From assembly GCA_014843695.1 (NCBI GenBank), contig CM026391.1:36081711-36145710 (forward strand): a DNA stretch of 64,000 bases, in the 5' to 3' direction. How positions within the stretch are numbered: the first letter of the stretch is position 1; every line of letters begins with the position of its first letter. A program made the position numbers and the translations under genes. Below, piece after piece: positions 44,001-47,545 of this stretch. The DNA comes from Archivesica marissinica (Eukaryota; Mollusca; Bivalvia; Venerida; Vesicomyidae). The notes beneath the pieces were generated by a model. That model was not told where the DNA came from. It made no database searches and saw only the letters and a program-made list of their open reading frames with translations.

Positions 44001-45784
44001 CATCTTTCCAAATTTCAATGGCCTTTTCAAGTTCACTAGTCTTCTGGATGCTTCTGGTGTTTGTCTTCGGCCCAAACCATATAGCCAGCCAAACATGCTT
44101 TCTTTCTATGATAATGAGCCTCAACTGCCACAGGATAACCATTTGCACTCAAAATGCATGTATGCAGTAACTGTTCACTGTCCCCTTTTAACTTAGACAA
44201 TTCTAACAGCCTGGAATAAAGCTATTGACCTCTCAACTTTTGACCATTTCGACCTATATCTATGACTACATTTTTCTGCACAAATAAACCATTGTTCCTT
44301 GTCGTATCATTTTTCAATTGTGATCTAGTAAATTTAGTTTCCATTTCATCAGTGTTAAATGCAGTGTCGTCATCCTGATTTTGTTGTAGAAATGGTGGAA
44401 ATACTTTGAGCGACAGGATTTGTGATAACACACCTTAACTTCACCGGTGTGGATTTTATTTTCATTTTCCACAATCCTCCCAGCAAACTCGTCATTTCGA
44501 CCTTTGCAAACTGACAGTAGTGAGTCAAATCATTTCGGATCAAGAACACTCTAATTTTTATCAAAACCCTTTAGACAAAAGCAGCATGTATCAGAATTAA
44601 TGGCCGCTCGTCTTGTCTCCGTATATTTATTAAAGGATTCCTTCATAGCATTCTATTGCATGTAAACAACATGGAGATATATTACACTGGGAACAATTTA
44701 CCTGTACACCGGTATTTATAGTTTTAGTTTTATGATTCATATAGACCGCCTCCGTGGTCGAGTGGTTAAGGTCTCTGACTTGTATACCACTGTAACCTAT
44801 CATCTCTGATGGTCACGGGTTCGAGCCCCGCTCAGACCGTGTCTCATTTATATGAAAAAGTTGGCAGTTTCTTACGGAGGTTGGTGCACCAAGTACTGGT
44901 TAACCGCTGGAGCCTGCCCAGGAAAGGTGTTGTTAGGTAAACTGCCCATCGCTCAAATGGGAAACCGGTAGCGACGTTAAATAAACTTAAATTAAAAAAA
45001 ATTCATATAGTTAATATATGCATTAATTCAAATACAAATATTTCTATTTGCTTCATGTAAGCCTTCAAAATTGTGAGCCTAGTGGTAAAGTTTATTGACT
45101 TCTGATCACTTGTCCATAACCGCTGTCGAATCCCAATGGAGGTGTCTAATTATTTTATGTGAGGAAACAATCCATCTGTGTTGAGGAAGGTTGGTGGTTC
45201 TATCAGGGTCTGAAATACTGCTTGGAGTGGCACCCGATGTCGTTCTCCACCAGGTGAAGAATCGCTATATCATCTAAGTTGTTGTTGCGACTTTATAGTA
45301 AAGAAACACTAAACACACTACAAATGTGTCCATCGAGTGGTTACGGTCGCTGACTTGTATACCACTGTAACCTATCATCACTGATGGTCACGGGTTCGAG
45401 CCCCGCTCAGACCGTGTCTCATTTATATGAAAAAGTTTCTTACGGAGGTTGGTGCACCCAAGTACTGGTTAACCGTTGGAGCCTGCCCAGGAAAGGTGTT
45501 GTTAGGTAAACTGCCCACCGGCGATATAGCCGAAAATGGTGCTGATGCAGGCGTAAAACCCGAAATATAACATAACACTACAAATGTGTTCACAAGCCAT
45601 GTGATCTATGCCGGTAGATAGTAATTAATCAATTGTAGCTGAATAAATATTATTTTGCAGCGCATCACTGTTGTACAAGGGTTACCTAGATGACCCTAGA
45701 AACACAGACAATGCCTGGGTGGAGGCTGAGGTTTGGAATTTCCACTACGATATTGGTGATACATTTGATCTTAGAATCTCAGAG
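4972..45784 (+). CDS. TRPM2-like: TRPM2-like cation channel, 3' part, 13 exons (gene span)
   Basis: Partial gene for a TRPM-family calcium-permeable channel of the plasma membrane. The exons are 4972-5025, 5527-5562, 8550-8670, 13132-13333, 14459-14607, 16315-16454, 21501-21619, 30436-30530, 31006-31209, 32583-32799, 38817-38936, 41049-41218 and 45661-45784. Joined, they total 1751 nt and keep one open frame, and every junction agrees in phase. The product shows outer pore, S6 ([12 protein letters not shown]), TRP helix (VWKFQRY), a heptad-rich coiled coil, then a NUDT9-H domain ([52 protein letters not shown]). In known TRPM2 proteins NUDT9-H binds ADP-ribose to gate the channel. The N-terminal region, S1-S5 and the filter lie upstream of the window, and the domain's last strand is not securely placed. 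Orthology to TRPM2 rather than another Nudix-bearing TRPM is inferred. Confidence 0.92.
5036..5085 (+). repeat. Partial copy of pore-exon 3' end and donor
   Basis: CTACCAGAATACAACAT...TTGCCATGCAC recurs here with few changes, starting 42 bp downstream of the original. The donor copy reads ATAAGT instead of GTAAGT and should be dead. Confidence 0.8.
5115..5350 (-). mobile_element. SINE family D, minus orientation
   Basis: Begins with the tail-side sequence TTTATTTTACAACGATTGAG. It ends with the reverse complement of a tRNA-like head (GATCGAACCCGGGTTGCATT, box B type). Other copies are at 61945-62070 and 63655-63865. Confidence 0.7.
5527..5562 (+). CDS. TRPM2-like: Candidate 36-nt microexon of TRPM2-like gene
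   Basis: Acceptor TGTTTACAG, donor GTATGT. Its 36 nt keep the phase, and joined to its neighbours it reads [13 protein letters not shown] before [10 protein letters not shown]. Skipping it is also in frame (CAC|AT gives His), so it may be constitutive, alternative, or chance. Confidence 0.55.
5640..7690. repeat. 36/39-bp minisatellite, family T1
   Basis: More than 50 copies of units around GAATGTGCTGCACACTGAGA followed by TATTCTAAG and a short linker (TAGATGTGTA, GATGTGTA or GTGATGTATA). It shares its 29-bp core with the array at 51843-53125, 45 kb away. Minus-strand open frames here come only from the unit length. Confidence 0.95.
7691..8549. repeat. 30-bp minisatellite abutting the S6-exon acceptor
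   Basis: About 28 copies of TACATAGCTACTTGTAATTG plus CAATGTAGTG. The last, shortened unit reads CATAGCTACTCTATTGCAG and is itself the splice acceptor of the exon at 8550. The unit therefore probably derives from, or has captured, the 3' splice region. Confidence 0.95.
8550..8670 (+). CDS. TRPM2-like: TRPM2-like exon: S6 transmembrane helix
   Basis: Acceptor CTATTGCAG, donor GTAAGT. It encodes [13 protein letters not shown] then the hydrophobic helix ([19 protein letters not shown] continuing LFAMFA). TRPM channels typically carry LLIAMF at the end of S6, and here it is LLFAMF. The HCP before S6 fits the Cys-Pro seen in TRPM outer pores. It ends in phase 2 and completes GC|A (Ala) with the next exon. 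Confidence 0.92.
8662..9215 (+). repeat. 68-bp tandem copies of the S6 exon end plus splice donor
   Basis: Eight copies of a 68-bp unit that starts with the last coding bases (ATGTTTGC) and GTAAGTACC. Donor GT positions are 8671 (the true one), 8739, 8807, 8943, 9011, 9079 and 9147. The copy at 8875 is mutated to TT. The sequence between units is almost invariant. Confidence 0.95.
9287..9728. repeat. 14-bp minisatellite
   Basis: About 31 copies of CTTGTTACTACTAG, nearly perfect, with one short variant near 9568. Confidence 0.95.
9848..9960. repeat. 19-bp minisatellite
   Basis: Six copies of AACATGCCGTTTAACCTTT with small changes at both ends. Confidence 0.9.
10380..10710 (-). mobile_element. 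SINE family C, minus orientation
   Basis: Contains the family tail (CAAATTTATTTTAGCTTGATTG), the conserved body (CTGATGGAATCCATCGCCAC) and, further on, the reverse of a tRNA-like head (GCACCTGAAGCGAACACACT). It is split by about 90 bp of other sequence near 10500-10610. Confidence 0.65.
10715..11615. other. Unclassified intron sequence
   Basis: AT-rich. Two short overlapping open frames on opposite strands (11270-11527) show no domain. Nothing further seen. Confidence 0.5.
11620..13131. repeat. 73-bp minisatellite running into the TRP-helix acceptor
   Basis: About 20 copies of a pyrimidine-rich 73-bp unit (CTACATTCCTATATCTGTCT ... TTTACCAGTATTCATCTATT TAC). The final unit changes from TTTACCTACA to TTTACAG, which is the acceptor of the exon at 13132. 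The array thus supplies that exon's polypyrimidine tract, and each unit also offers a weaker TTTACCAG site. Long frames through it (for example 12089-13393) fuse array with true exon and are artefacts. Confidence 0.95.
13132..13333 (+). CDS. TRPM2-like: TRPM2-like exon: TRP helix and following segment
   Basis: Acceptor TTTACAG, donor GTAATG. It encodes [20 protein letters not shown] then [20 protein letters not shown] and [20 protein letters not shown]. The order [21 protein letters not shown] is the hallmark TRPM post-S6 TRP domain, which couples C-terminal domains to the gate. It ends in phase 0. Confidence 0.96.
13420..14108. repeat. 18-bp G-rich minisatellite
   Basis: About 36 copies of GTGGGGTGATTCAGTTGA. 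In the first half two unit types (GTGATTCAG and GTCATTCAG) alternate, indicating a 36-bp higher-order step. It begins about 85 bp after the TRP-helix exon. Confidence 0.95.
14215..14448 (+). mobile_element. SINE family C, plus orientation, next to an acceptor
   Basis: Runs from a tRNA-like head (GTGCAGTGGTAGCATGTTCA, TTCAGGTGTGAGAGTCC) to the tail CGAGCTAAAATAAATTTGTA. It stops about 10 bp before the acceptor of exon 14459, so this intron's branch point region probably lies in SINE sequence. Confidence 0.75.
14459..14607 (+). CDS. TRPM2-like: TRPM2-like exon: post-TRP linker
   Basis: Acceptor ATCTTTTACAG, donor GTATGT. It encodes [20 protein letters not shown] then [20 protein letters not shown] and EALAVKHGD. 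The FWK..A.EY pattern matches the helical linker of TRPM channels before the coiled coil. It ends in phase 2 and joins to give Ile with the next exon. Confidence 0.88.
14686..15161 (-). mobile_element. P1-family MITE with internal tandem units
   Basis: TTAA at 14686-14689 and 15158-15161. Left end CCCTTTGACGC, right end TATGAAGGAAAGAAAGGG. Four 84/85-bp units (CATACATTGACAATGTAGTA core) fill 14690-15005. The remaining 155 bp matches 37697-37900 in reverse. Confidence 0.75.
15180..15300 (-). mobile_element. SINE family B tail fragment
   Basis: ATTTAATGTCACTACCGGTT, GCCCATTTGAGCGACGAGCA and CCTGGGCAGGCTCCAGCGGT match the alternative tail of family B (compare 44880-44995). Confidence 0.65.
15750..15935. 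mobile_element. Dispersed repeat G (AAGCAGCC / GGCTGCTT motifs)
   Basis: Contains AAACCTGTCTTAAGCAGCC, several GGCTGCTTA motifs and AGAGGTGACCACTAACACAG. The same sequence occurs at 59303-59462 and, inverted, at 58800-58982. A MITE is likely; the superfamily is unknown. Confidence 0.6.
15981..16257 (-). mobile_element. SINE family A, full length, minus orientation
   Basis: Starts with the family tail (TTTATCATCGCTACCGGTTG) and ends with a tRNA-like head in reverse (GGGATCGAACCTGCGATTCC ... CACTGGACTACAGATCCGTC). On the SINE's sense strand the anticodon-like loop reads CTGGTAA, resembling tRNA-Thr(GGT). Confidence 0.85.
16315..16454 (+). CDS. TRPM2-like: TRPM2-like exon: coiled coil
   Basis: Acceptor ATTCTCAG, donor GTTGGT (weak at +3 to +5). 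It encodes [20 protein letters not shown] then [20 protein letters not shown] and HKLEKS. Heptad-spaced L/M/V residues fit the tetramerising coiled coil of TRPM channels. It ends with one base (G), completing Asp with the next exon. Confidence 0.85.
16485..16600. repeat. Short 17-bp tandem repeat
   Basis: About seven copies of GCTATCATGTATAACGC just after the coiled-coil exon. Confidence 0.85.
16676..16922 (+). mobile_element. SINE family B
   Basis: The head is a class-II tRNA-like region (CACTGTAACCTATCATAACT, GGTCACGGGTTCGAGCCCCG). The body is AAAAAGTTGGCAGTTTCCTA and CTGGAGCCTGCCCAGGAAAG, and the tail CAGGCGTAAAACCCGAAATA. The tRNA box A is partly eroded. Confidence 0.85.
17255..17410 (-). 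mobile_element. SINE A fragment and truncated SINE C
   Basis: 17255-17300 matches the family A tail. 17325-17410 is the tail and body of family C in minus orientation. Where the SINE C head should follow, the 38-bp array begins. Confidence 0.65.
17455..21435. repeat. 4-kb, 38-bp minisatellite with 380-bp higher-order blocks
   Basis: About 105 copies of CACCTGAAGTGAACTCACTA plus GCTATAGAATGCCTCTTA. A 33-bp variant lacking AGTGA is frequent near the 3' end. The marker CTGAGGTGAA occurs at 18221 and 18601, 380 bp (ten units) apart, inside matching blocks. The unit's first half resembles GCACCTGAAGTGAACGCAC of SINE C (compare 40817). The array ends 66 bp before the exon at 21501. Confidence 0.97.
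21501..21619 (+). CDS. TRPM2-like: TRPM2-like exon: start of NUDT9-H domain
   Basis: Acceptor TATTGCACAG, donor GTATGT. Completed by G from the previous exon, it reads [19 protein letters not shown] then [21 protein letters not shown]. The SPYPGT...RFPV.D..VPWE string is the signature entry to NUDT9-H. Ends in phase 0. Confidence 0.96.
21660..21775 (-). mobile_element. SINE family C fragment
   Basis: TTTATTTTAGCTCGATTGCG and CTGATGGAATCCATCGCCAC are present; the tRNA-like head is absent. Confidence 0.7.
21855..23930 (+). pseudogene. LINE retrotransposon 3' half interrupted by a minisatellite
   Basis: 21855-22415 encodes a typical C-terminal reverse-transcriptase tail of a non-LTR element ([40 protein letters not shown]). 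After a frameshift the protein resumes as [15 protein letters not shown], is interrupted by the 18-bp array, and continues as [24 protein letters not shown] third frame near 23460-23555 gives [20 protein letters not shown], also typical of LINE ends. Several frameshifts and stops make it non-functional. The clade is not determined. Confidence 0.8.
22475..23333. repeat. 18-bp minisatellite inside the LINE ORF
   Basis: About 46 copies of AACCATAATGTTACGTAT (variant AACCACAATG). Eighteen bp gives six residues (NHNVTY), so the array stays open in all phases that lack stops. The seed is LINE codons WNNVTYN at 22475-22495. A 27-bp variant with an extra GTTACGTAT recurs near the 3' end. Confidence 0.95.
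24058..25085. repeat. 93-bp satellite-like array, 11 copies
   Basis: The unit contains GAGTCTATTCCGAGGAAGGT, GTAGTGGGAGCCTCGTAGG, CCAATCACTGGACCGACTAC and CTCTGTGATACAC. Ninety-three is a multiple of three, so minus-strand frames stay open. Variant units (GAGTACATTCCG with GTAGTGGGAACC) recur at 24254 and 24626, 372 bp (four units) apart. Confidence 0.95.
25375..25715 (+). pseudogene. MULE transposase domain remnant, frameshifted
   Basis: One frame reads [20 protein letters not shown] then [20 protein letters not shown] and [21 protein letters not shown] shifted frame continues [20 protein letters not shown]. This follows the MULE pattern in which a W(F/Y).DGTF motif holds the first catalytic Asp; here it is WFMDGIH. 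At least one frameshift near 25590 and loss of the other catalytic regions make it inactive. Confidence 0.75.
25848..26493. repeat. 40-bp array, 16 copies, essentially identical
   Basis: The unit is GAATATTCGGTATTATACAG plus TACAGTACGTATGCAATCTA. No substitution is visible across the array, in contrast to every other array in the window. It lies inside the MULE. Confidence 0.95.
26763..27035. repeat. 34-bp subterminal repeats of the MULE right end
   Basis: Eight near-identical copies of GAGTCGGGGCAGATGTCCTC plus CCTAGCCATTTTTG. The left end has only one related unit (CCGACTCCAATAATGGCTAT), so the right arm expanded after insertion or before decay of the left. Confidence 0.9.
27080..27720. 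other. Unclassified intron sequence
   Basis: AT-rich. Small open frames on both strands at 27494-27739 lack domains. No repeat or gene recognised. Confidence 0.5.
27725..30010. repeat. 63-bp minisatellite with nested GTAGT microsatellite
   Basis: About 37 copies of a unit holding TATAACATCAATAGTTACTG, CTTTATATGCC(A/G)CTGACATCC and ATCTTATT followed by two to four GTAGT repeats. Units are mostly 58, 63 or 68 bp because the GTAGT count varies. Minus-strand frames with a 21-residue period are by-products. Confidence 0.97.
30116..30300. repeat. 91-bp direct duplication
   Basis: CTGTTTTATCTAGCTATAGT through TTTGTCGGAGGTTT(A/C)GCGTTACTG occurs twice, starting at 30116 and 30207. Confidence 0.9.
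30436..30530 (+). CDS. TRPM2-like: TRPM2-like exon: NUDT9-H, second segment
   Basis: Acceptor TTCACTGCAG, donor GTATGT. It encodes [20 protein letters not shown] then [16 protein letters not shown] follows VPWE as in other TRPM2 proteins, where the segment after VPWE reads (I/V)xYDPP-Y. Ends in phase 2, completing Glu with the next exon. An acidic DDD lies at the end. Confidence 0.9.
30531..30690 (+). repeat. Two tandem copies of the preceding exon's 3' end with donors
   Basis: The exon end (AGATAATCTATG, GACGACGACATTATAGA) and donor GTATGTAT recur with donors at 30610 and 30688, spaced 79 and 78 bp. The third copy also regains AAGTTCCCCGAGCACG and reads ATTTTAGA. The copies remain open in the exon's frame for a while. 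Confidence 0.9.
31006..31209 (+). CDS. TRPM2-like: TRPM2-like exon: NUDT9-H, third segment
   Basis: Acceptor TATATTTAAG, donor GTAAGA. The leading G completes Glu; it then reads [60 protein letters not shown] and VDSVGIP. R(R)SW and GIP.NP fit the NUDT9-H segment DRRS...GLPLNP. Ends in phase 2 (CA), giving Gln with the next exon. Confidence 0.9.
31573..31880. repeat. 58-bp minisatellite, five copies
   Basis: The unit contains GTTGCACATCATGTGTCGCG, TGAAGGGCTATTCCCTGTCT and CGTACCATATCATACACA. The first unit has an extra GTAACTCA. Confidence 0.9.
32138..32518. mobile_element. hAT-type MITE with intact 8-bp target duplication
   Basis: The target duplication ATTATTAC lies at 32138-32145 and 32511-32518. 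The 365-bp element between has ends CAGGGATGGCAA and TTGCCATCCCTA. Subterminal ATTCGAATATTCG repeats occur on both sides. The 8-bp duplication and CAGGG end are standard for the hAT superfamily. It ends 64 bp before the exon at 32583. Confidence 0.9.
32583..32799 (+). CDS. TRPM2-like: TRPM2-like exon: NUDT9-H core
   Basis: Acceptor TATTTTAG, donor GTAAGT. It encodes [20 protein letters not shown] then [40 protein letters not shown] and [12 protein letters not shown]. These are diagnostic NUDT9/NUDT9-H motifs: GRTGL.G.G, GPNH, VTRW.R, and ALPG opening the Nudix box. Ends in phase 0 after ALPG. Confidence 0.97.
32768..33036 (+). repeat. 52-bp tandem copies of the ALPG exon end, donor and an acceptor-like AACAG
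   Basis: Five copies of TTTCATGGATTCCAGCTATG, CCTT(G/A)CCC(G/T)GT, GTAAGTATGC and ACATTAAACAG. The first is the true exon end. Donor GTs are at 32800, 32852, 32904, 32956 and 33008. Three of the four extra copies read CCTTACCCTGT, one keeps CCTTGCCCGGT. Confidence 0.95.
33040..33430. other. Unclassified intron sequence
   Basis: No gene, SINE or tandem repeat recognised. Confidence 0.5.
33435..37172. repeat. 3.7-kb array of 17- to 22-bp units
   Basis: Roughly 180 units of ACCACAAACTTCTCCCAAAT plus AT, with short (ACTTCCAAATAT), CTAAT and TTTCTCAAAT variants. Longer blocks with an interstitial AAAATTATACCACACATTTC recur near 35335, 35670, 36030, 36260 and 36500, so it has higher-order structure. 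Many long frames on both strands are artefacts of it. The plus strand is C-rich and G-poor. Confidence 0.97.
37221..37432 (-). mobile_element. SINE family A, head truncated
   Basis: ACGTTTATTTATCATCGTTA to TATTAGGGTCAGACGG. The tRNA-like head is missing. Confidence 0.8.
37697..38750 (+). mobile_element. P1-family element with ten 85-bp internal units
   Basis: Starts TTAA (37697-37700) then CCCTTTCCTTCATAG. The flank (to about 37900) matches 15005-15161 reversed and holds a second CCCTTTCCTTCATAGAGATT start. Ten units of TGAACATTGGTTTGGCTACT, CATTGTCAATGTATGTCGTA and GTGCTTCTATGAGGGAAAGG follow. The last unit breaks at CTATGAG without a TTAA end, so the right end is lost. Confidence 0.75.
38817..38936 (+). 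CDS. TRPM2-like: TRPM2-like exon: region of the Nudix box
   Basis: Acceptor CGTTTCAG, donor GTGAGT, 40 codons, both ends phase 0. It encodes [20 protein letters not shown] then [20 protein letters not shown]. After ALPG a catalytic Nudix box would read G-x5-E-x7-RE-U-x-EE; here the positions hold L, CK and MC, so the acidic metal ligands are absent. This is one exon placed by position and phase rather than by strong local identity. Confidence 0.75.
38942..39196 (-). mobile_element. SINE family A whose target duplication contains a splice donor
   Basis: Full-length minus-orientation copy from ACGTTTATTTATCGTCGTTA to CACTGGACTACAGATCCGTC. It is flanked by a perfect 13-bp duplication TGATCCAGGTGAG at 38929-38941 and 39197-39209. 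The duplicated bases are the last coding bases and donor of exon 38817-38936. Confidence 0.92.
39661..40211. mobile_element. Dispersed repeat with GCTCACCTGA / TCAGGTGAGC ends
   Basis: Inverted 10-bp ends bound about 550 bp. Inside, two segments around AAGATGGCCGG / AAGATGGTCACC and TCTCACGAACC(G/A)CCAG are direct duplicates of each other. Repeats with these ends are common in bivalve genomes (from general knowledge). The class is not settled. Confidence 0.6.
40333..40595 (-). mobile_element. Old, diverged SINE related to family A
   Basis: Keeps GGGATCGAACCTGTGATCCC and ACTGGACCACTA of a reversed tRNA head, and GTATAGCACCCATACATGAG matching the family A body. The tail has diverged. Confidence 0.6.
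40625..40860 (-). mobile_element. SINE family C, nearly full length
   Basis: AAATTTATTTTAGCTCGATT to the reversed tRNA-like head (GAGGCTCGAACTCCGGACCT, GCACCTGAAGTGAACGCACA, CACTGCGCCATCATGATTTC). This is the best copy for comparing with the 38-bp array at 17455-21435. Confidence 0.8.
41049..41218 (+). CDS. TRPM2-like: TRPM2-like exon: serine-rich insertion in NUDT9-H
   Basis: Acceptor TTATTGCAG, donor GTAAAA. It encodes [40 protein letters not shown] and [16 protein letters not shown] plus two bases. It keeps phase on both sides. No equivalent of this length lies between the Nudix box and YKGY in vertebrate TRPM2, so it looks like a lineage-specific loop. Confidence 0.8.
41290..42227. repeat. 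G-rich irregular array (TATTATGTGGGGGTGG)
   Basis: About 60 units of 13 to 17 bp. The plus strand has dense runs of three to eight G separated by short spacers. All three plus frames are open over roughly 900 bp, an artefact of the composition. It starts about 70 bp after the exon ending at 41218. Confidence 0.95.
42228..42980 (+). pseudogene. hAT-like transposon 5' part with broken zinc-finger ORF
   Basis: CAGGGATGAGAG at 42228 resembles a hAT left end. An ORF from 42470 starts [21 protein letters not shown] and stops at 42688. A shifted frame continues [20 protein letters not shown] from about 42686, like the W(L)xYD...M.C..C start of TTF-type zinc fingers in hAT proteins. The QTMLNFF string fits a PCNA-interacting (PIP) box pattern. 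The transposase core and right end are not seen. Confidence 0.6.
42985..43320. other. Unclassified sequence
   Basis: No gene recognised. AAATCCAAGATGGCGTCCAA resembles parts of dispersed repeats elsewhere in the window. Confidence 0.45.
43327..43588 (+). mobile_element. SINE family B, full length
   Basis: Complete head with box A (GTGGTCGAGTGGTTAAGGTC) and box B (GGGTTCAAGCC), body and CGTAAAACCCGAAATATAAC tail. It sits inside the decayed ORF of 43600-44640 (minus), which it truncates. Confidence 0.9.
43590..44640 (-). pseudogene. Decayed TE-associated zinc-binding protein gene
   Basis: On the minus strand protein-like pieces appear in N-to-C order in changing frames: [51 protein letters not shown] (a C..C...H..C pattern), [40 protein letters not shown], then [40 protein letters not shown] and [12 protein letters not shown]. 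Several stops and shifts make it non-functional. Such proteins are multicopy and TE-linked in invertebrates as far as I recall; the exact family is not determined. Confidence 0.6.
44749..44998 (+). mobile_element. SINE family B, alternative tail
   Basis: The same head and body as other B copies, but after AAACTGCCCATC the tail reads GCTCAAATGGGAAACCGGTA, GCGACGTTAAATAAACTTAA. Two tail types on one head suggest subfamilies or tail exchange. Confidence 0.9.
45060..45300 (+). mobile_element. SINE family E copy
   Basis: Contains GGTTCTATCAGGGTCTGAAA, TACTGCTTGGAGTGGCACCC, GTTCTCCACCA and TTGTTGTTGCGACTTTATAG. It aligns with 63400-63600. Confidence 0.65.
45331..45573 (+). mobile_element. SINE family B, head-truncated
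   Basis: Starts within box A (ATCGAGTGGTTACGGTCGCT) and lacks about ten body bases at AAAAAGTTTCTTACGG. Full tail. It ends about 85 bp before the exon at 45661. Confidence 0.85.
45661..45784 (+). CDS. TRPM2-like: TRPM2-like exon: NUDT9-[16 protein letters not shown] segment
   Basis: Acceptor TTATTTTGCAG, donor GTATGG. The leading C completes Cys from the previous exon; it then reads [40 protein letters not shown] and E. YKGY(M/L)[10 protein letters not shown] is the most conserved string of NUDT9 and NUDT9-H. Ends in phase 0. The next expected piece (RW...LYANH...) was not securely found downstream. Confidence 0.97.
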
Positions 45785-46020
45785 GTATGGTAGGATATAG
45801 ATAAATTACACTAGTCAACTTTTGCATTGCAGCTGAATAGTAAAGTTGTTGTATATTACAATGTCACCCCTTACTCTCTCTTTGTCGAGAGTAAATCAAT
45901 TATTCTTTAAACTCTCATAACTGAATAAAAGACAACAGACACAAACAATTTACGAATAAGACTCGTATATGGCAGAGTATATCTAGATAAAGTTTTAGTT
46001 ACTAACTGCCAAATATTACA

Positions 46021-46300
46021 GACGGATCTGTAGTCCAGTGGTAACACGCTGGACTGGTAATCCAGGGATCGCAGGTTCGATCCCCCGTCTGACCCTAATA
46101 ATATTAACAGTCTTTCAGATGGGACGTTAAACCGAGGTCTCGTGTTGGTGCTTTACACCGTGCACGTAAAAAAACCAGAGGAGACTCTGGAATGGGTCTC
46201 TGTCTGTATCATGCACTATCCTCCACAATCTAAAATGCCTAATCTCTTCAGGAGGCGTCGCTTACATGGGCAACCGGTAGTGACGATAAATAAACGTAAA
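46021..46300 (+). mobile_element. SINE family A, full length with target duplication
   Basis: The tRNA-like head GACGGATCTGTAGTCCAGTG through GGTTCGATCCCCCGTCTGAC, then body and tail GACGATAAATAAACGTAAAA. The duplication TGCCAAATATT flanks it at 46007-46017 and 46308-46318. Confidence 0.92.
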
Positions 46301-46319
46301 ACAAACATGCCAAATATTT

Positions 46320-46830
46320 TGTCTCTGGATGACTGAAAACCTTTATCGCAAGCTTATGTACACCCCAATACGCAAACCCACGAAATACACTAGAAAATTA
46401 CCCAACTAAAACCGATACTGTAAACCCAGTTATTTTCGTAATGAGAATAATTTCATTCCTGAAAGGGCCAACCATTTTTGACTTTCGACTTTATGAACAT
46501 CAGTAATAAATCACAATTCTTAGCCCACTAGTTCAGACTGATCGGTAACCATTATTTAACTAGCAGGCTGGTCACCAACCGACCCTATCAGAATGTACCC
46601 TGATATATTTCGAACCTTTGACCTCCCACTCCGTAGACTGGCGCTTTAACCACTTGGCAATGAAGACTGTATAATAAACCTGTCTTGGGATTGTAGTTGT
46701 GGTAGAGTGGGCAGGTTTGTTATTTCTCGGTGACATTACCGTAGCTGTGTGGGTTCGAAACCGTGTGCCTAATTTATTGTATAAATTGCATACATACTAG
46801 TGTTTGGTATACACAGGCAACTCTTTGTAA
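46320..46830. other. Unclassified sequence with tRNA-like fragments
   Basis: 46590-46670 resembles a reversed tRNA-like segment (TTTCGAACCTTTGACCTCCC) and 46690-46770 a plus one (GTTGTGGTAGAGTGGGCAGG, GTGGGTTCGAAACCGTG). They are probably further old SINE pieces. Confidence 0.4.
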
Positions 46831-46832
46831 TG

Positions 46833-47079
46833 TTAACCCATTTCATTCTGGATACATTTAAAGGCTTTTGCAAACAACATACATCCAGATCAGCCGCAGC
46901 GTGATGCTGCAAGCTGATCAGGATCTATGTTGTTTGCTACATAGCCAAGTGTCTTAGCAAGATCATCTGAATAGCAAACAGCATAGAGCCTGATCAGACG
47001 GAATGTTCCGTGGCGGTTGATCTGGCTCTATGTTCTTTGCAAATACTGTTTGAACGGTATCCAGAATGAAATGGGTTAA
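46833..47079. mobile_element. TTAA-flanked MITE with 19-bp inverted ends
   Basis: TTAA at 46833-46836 and 47076-47079. Ends CCCATTTCATTCTGGATAC and GTATCCAGAATGAAATGGG are perfectly inverted over 19 bp. The interior carries paired CTGATCAGGATCTATGTTG and ATAGAGCCTGATCAG motifs able to form hairpins. It is a piggyBac-like non-autonomous element by target site. Confidence 0.9.
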
Positions 47080-47314
47080 CAGTGATCACACTGTCAACAG
47101 GCCTGCTTACACACCTTAACTGCTGTGTACGCTAGGGTAAAATAAAGGCTATACTAGTAAATAGTTCAAATAGTTGACGACAATTTTATTTTATCATATT
47201 TATAACTGAAAACTCTTGAAGTATGTCATCACGAAACAATTCTAATGAAATTCCACGACATATTTCACTGTTATTTTCACCACTAGCGTGCAAAGAGCTA
47301 ATGTTATTTGTGGA

Positions 47315-47545
47315 AGTCGTGATAGCACAGTGGATGCGCGTTCGTTTCAGGTGCGAAAGGTCCGGAGTTCGAGTCCCACTGGAGCTGTTACAATTGTGCC
47401 CTTAAGCAAGGCATTTAAATTCCACATTCCAAAATTCCTCTTCTCTCTCCCTCGTGGCGATGGATTCCATGAGGAATTAGGTCTCAAGAGTGATAAATAT
47501 AAGTTGTAAGAACTTGTTTCGCAATCGAGCTAAAAATATTTGTAT
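47315..47545 (+). mobile_element. SINE family C, plus, full length
   Basis: The head GTCGTGATAGCACAGTGGAT with GGTGCGAAAGGTCCGGAGTT, the body CGTGGCGATGGATTCCATGA, and the tail GCAATCGAGCTAAAAATATT. Confidence 0.85.

Noticed and set aside
46021..46092. A true tRNA-Thr gene
   Set aside because: The head is tRNA-like with an anticodon-like GGT, but the acceptor stem is imperfect, it is fused to a SINE body and tail, and it carries a target duplication.
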